From Paenibacillus sp. FSL R7-0273 (GTDB lineage: Bacteria > Bacillota > Bacilli > Paenibacillales > Paenibacillaceae), in contig NZ_CP009283.1 of NCBI RefSeq assembly GCF_000758625.1, positions 6,441,501-6,505,500 of the forward strand: a stretch of DNA of 64,000 bases, read 5' to 3'. The notes under the pieces were generated by a model, which had not been told where the DNA came from, did no database searches, and was given only the letters and a program-made list of their open reading frames with translations. Position 1 is the first letter of the stretch, and each line of letters begins with the position of its first letter. The position numbers and the translations under genes are program-made. This document shows positions 63,823 to 64,000 of the stretch, piece by piece.

Positions 63823-64000
63823 TTTACTGGATTTGGGATTCAGCCTGGGACTGTGCATCGGCAAGCGCTTTGTCCAGGTCCGTACCGTTCAGGAAGTTCT
63901 GCATTTCAACCTTGAGAATATCCTCAAGCGCATAAGTGTGCAGACCGTAGTTTACGTTCGGGATTTCAGCAGTCCATTTTGCAAAGTCAGCGATAACCTT
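63823..64000 (-). CDS. Extracellular solute-binding protein, C-terminal end (cut by window)
   Basis: Only the last 58 codons are in the window, ending in TAA at 63823-63825. The tail (WTAEIPNVNYGLHTYALEDI, LDKALADAQ) is typical for family 1 solute-binding proteins: a helical end with repeating LxxALxxA. It is the first gene before the two permeases and lacZ, about 110 bases upstream of the first permease. Confidence 0.8.

Overview
The window looks like a chromosomal segment of a Paenibacillus-type Gram-positive (Bacillota). The reasons are strong AGGAGG-type ribosome binding sites, frequent GTG/TTG starts, two T-box leaders, a ydaO-type c-di-AMP riboswitch, a YesM/YesN two-component pair beside a sugar ABC transporter, an SH3-amidase, many Gram-positive-style lipoproteins, and a moderately high GC content. 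No rRNA, tRNA, CRISPR array, intact insertion sequence or prophage was seen.

Layout. 1-2.7 kb: the 5' part of a metal P-type ATPase under Fur-like boxes, followed by about 1.7 kb of non-genic DNA holding a G-rich 31-32 bp minisatellite and a 140 bp unit repeated three times. 2.8-17.9 kb: mostly housekeeping genes. These are a degenerate PEP-binding protein, a MetY-type sulfhydrylase, a GNAT, deoC, a STAS-like/KASIII-like pair, a lipoprotein, a SulP transporter, DAHP synthase-chorismate mutase behind a Phe-type T-box, a hybrid PAS kinase with a separate receiver protein, a DUF2294-like protein and a thiol peroxidase of the Gpx family. 18.1-28.0 kb: a probable organosulfur locus. It has a SsuABC/TauABC-like transporter with two permeases, two complete flavoprotein + 2x[4Fe-4S] ferredoxin pairs resembling AprA/AprB, and a divergent luciferase-type flavin monooxygenase; an intrinsic terminator lies inside the transporter leader. 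28.1-33.5 kb: an Rgg-like regulator with a divergent MFS exporter, a 51 bp hairpin-forming tandem array, a TIR-domain (Cap12/Pycsar-like) protein with a small partner gene, and a cell-wall amidase.

33.5-40.5 kb: a YesN/YesM two-component system diverging from a carbohydrate ABC transporter. 40.5-49.9 kb: mntH with a MntR box, glnS behind a Gln-type T-box, a methyltransferase-TPR protein, a bicupin oxalate decarboxylase-like protein with an altered active-site lid, arsB and a secreted WG-repeat protein. 50-57.7 kb: a possible type I toxin-like micropeptide, a YadA-head/peptidase-G2 protein, a second luciferase-like monooxygenase, secreted proteins, an isochorismatase-like hydrolase, and a c-di-AMP riboswitch in front of a divergent KamA-family radical SAM gene. 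57.8-64 kb: a secreted protein and a solute-binding protein/permease/permease/lacZ operon cut by the window edge.

The most unusual elements are the duplicated AprAB-like pairs embedded in a sulfonate-type transporter locus, the c-di-AMP riboswitch joined to a KamA-like enzyme that lacks the usual lysine/PLP motif, the stand-alone TIR effector-like gene pair, and several tandem repeats. All calls come from reading the sequence; no database search was run.
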